Shown here piece by piece: positions 14,104 through 14,405 of a stretch of DNA of 14,405 bases. The DNA lies in NCBI GenBank assembly GCA_002707085.1, contig PALY01000006.1, positions 1 through 14,405 on the forward strand, given 5' to 3'. The position numbers were made by a program, and so were the translations under genes. Origin of the DNA: Deltaproteobacteria bacterium. Lineage in GTDB: Bacteria > Myxococcota_A > UBA796. Each line of letters starts with the position of its first letter. Position 1 is the first letter of the stretch. The notes beneath the pieces are model-generated. The model was not told where the DNA came from. It ran no database searches and was given only the letters and a program-made list of their open reading frames with translations.

Positions 14104-14405
14104 ATGCCTCGCCATCATATTCTTATTCTTCTCCTGCTCGCATCGTGCGGACTGAAAGACGAAACCGCCACATGTGACACAGGCTTTGAAATGGAAGATG
14201 GTGCCTGCTACCCAGTGGGTAACCCTGACGTCACAGACGGTGACTTCGATGGAGATGGCGACATTGACACAGACGGTGGACCGCCACCCGATGAAGGTGG
14301 AGACGCGGACGGTACACCACCCGATGACGGCGGAGATGCGGACGCAGACGCGGACACCGATGCGGATACAGATGCCGATGCGGATGCGGACACCGATGCG
14401 GATGC
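14104..14405 (+). CDS. Asp-rich stalk lipoprotein 3, N-terminal part (3' end outside window)
   Basis: An open frame runs from ATG 14104 to the right edge (about 100 residues, no stop). GGAG (14095-14098) lies 5 bases upstream. The signal is MPRHHILILLLLASC, with Cys15 as the lipidation site, followed by the head motif 'CDTGFEMEDGACYP' (24-37), a divergent version of the one in the two preceding genes. Then come 'DFDGDGDIDTDGG', PPPDE/PPDD linkers, and the start of an (Asp-x)n stalk. The order of linker and stalk is reversed relative to copies 1 and 2. The C-terminal module is not visible. It is clearly the third member of the tandem family. Confidence 0.85.
   Translation, partial: MPRHHILILLLLASCGLKDETATCDTGFEMEDGACYPVGNPDVTDGDFDGDGDIDTDGGPPPDEGGDADGTPPDDGGDADADADTDADTDADADADTDAD
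14335..14405 (+). repeat. In-frame hexanucleotide repeat tract, stalk 3 (continues past edge)
   Basis: GATGCG, GACGCA, GACACC and GATACA units read Asp-Ala and Asp-Thr and continue to the window edge. This is the same design as the two upstream tracts, so the third gene also carries a slippage-prone stalk. Confidence 0.8.

Noticed and set aside
12318..14405. Repeat arrays as a possible CRISPR
   Set aside because: Units are 6 or 15 bases, continuous and coding, with no spacers of unique sequence and no cas genes.

Overview
The window looks like chromosome from a Gram-negative, outer-membrane bacterium of moderate GC content. The best guess is a relative of the Myxococcota or another former deltaproteobacterial lineage. 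The reasons are many short-signal lipoproteins, a Kelch-propeller lipoprotein, a 'GPQGG' protein, and a run of lipoproteins with long Asp-Ala/Asp-Thr stalks, a style common in those groups. This placement is inference, since no rRNA or marker phylogeny is present. Coding is very dense. I saw no tRNA, rRNA, CRISPR array or insertion sequence, and no gene-free stretch over 300 bases.

Layout from left to right: (1) The 3' end of a GPQGG-motif protein is coupled to a Kelch-repeat lipoprotein (3-1687, +). (2) A PLP-dependent trans-sulfuration-type enzyme (1692-2876, -) is divergent from an Lrp/AsnC regulator (2976-3440, +), a classic regulator/target pair around a short shared promoter region. (3) A minus-strand three-gene unit (7283 down to 3441) holds a GT-C-type membrane glycosyltransferase, a sulfatase-fold (alkaline phosphatase superfamily) lipoprotein with a Thr in the nucleophile region, and a SAM methyltransferase. 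The three genes overlap or couple, which suggests envelope polymer or lipid modification. (4) A membrane-anchored HExxH metallopeptidase (7356-8420, +) converges on a radical SAM protein (8433-9296, -). (5) A plus-strand unit (9383-12073) holds a parvulin (PpiC/PrsA-like) lipoprotein, a FabL-like enoyl-ACP reductase/SDR, and a lipoprotein joining a SurA/PpiC-like N-terminal region to a DsbA-like CPYC oxidoreductase. This unit is about envelope protein folding, with one apparent lipid-synthesis enzyme inside it. (6) A tandem family of at least three lipoproteins (12156 to the right edge) shares a layout: lipobox, a small two-Cys motif ending in CYP, an acidic (Asp-x)n stalk, and then a different C-terminal module. 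A strong terminator separates the first two.

The most unusual part is the right-hand lipoprotein array. Its stalks are encoded by in-frame hexanucleotide repeats (GATGCG/GATGCC type), so replication slippage would change stalk length without breaking the reading frame. The C-terminal cargo differs between copies: a ten-cysteine module in the first and a predicted beta-rich domain between PPPDD linkers in the second. No known defence or mobile system was recognised.
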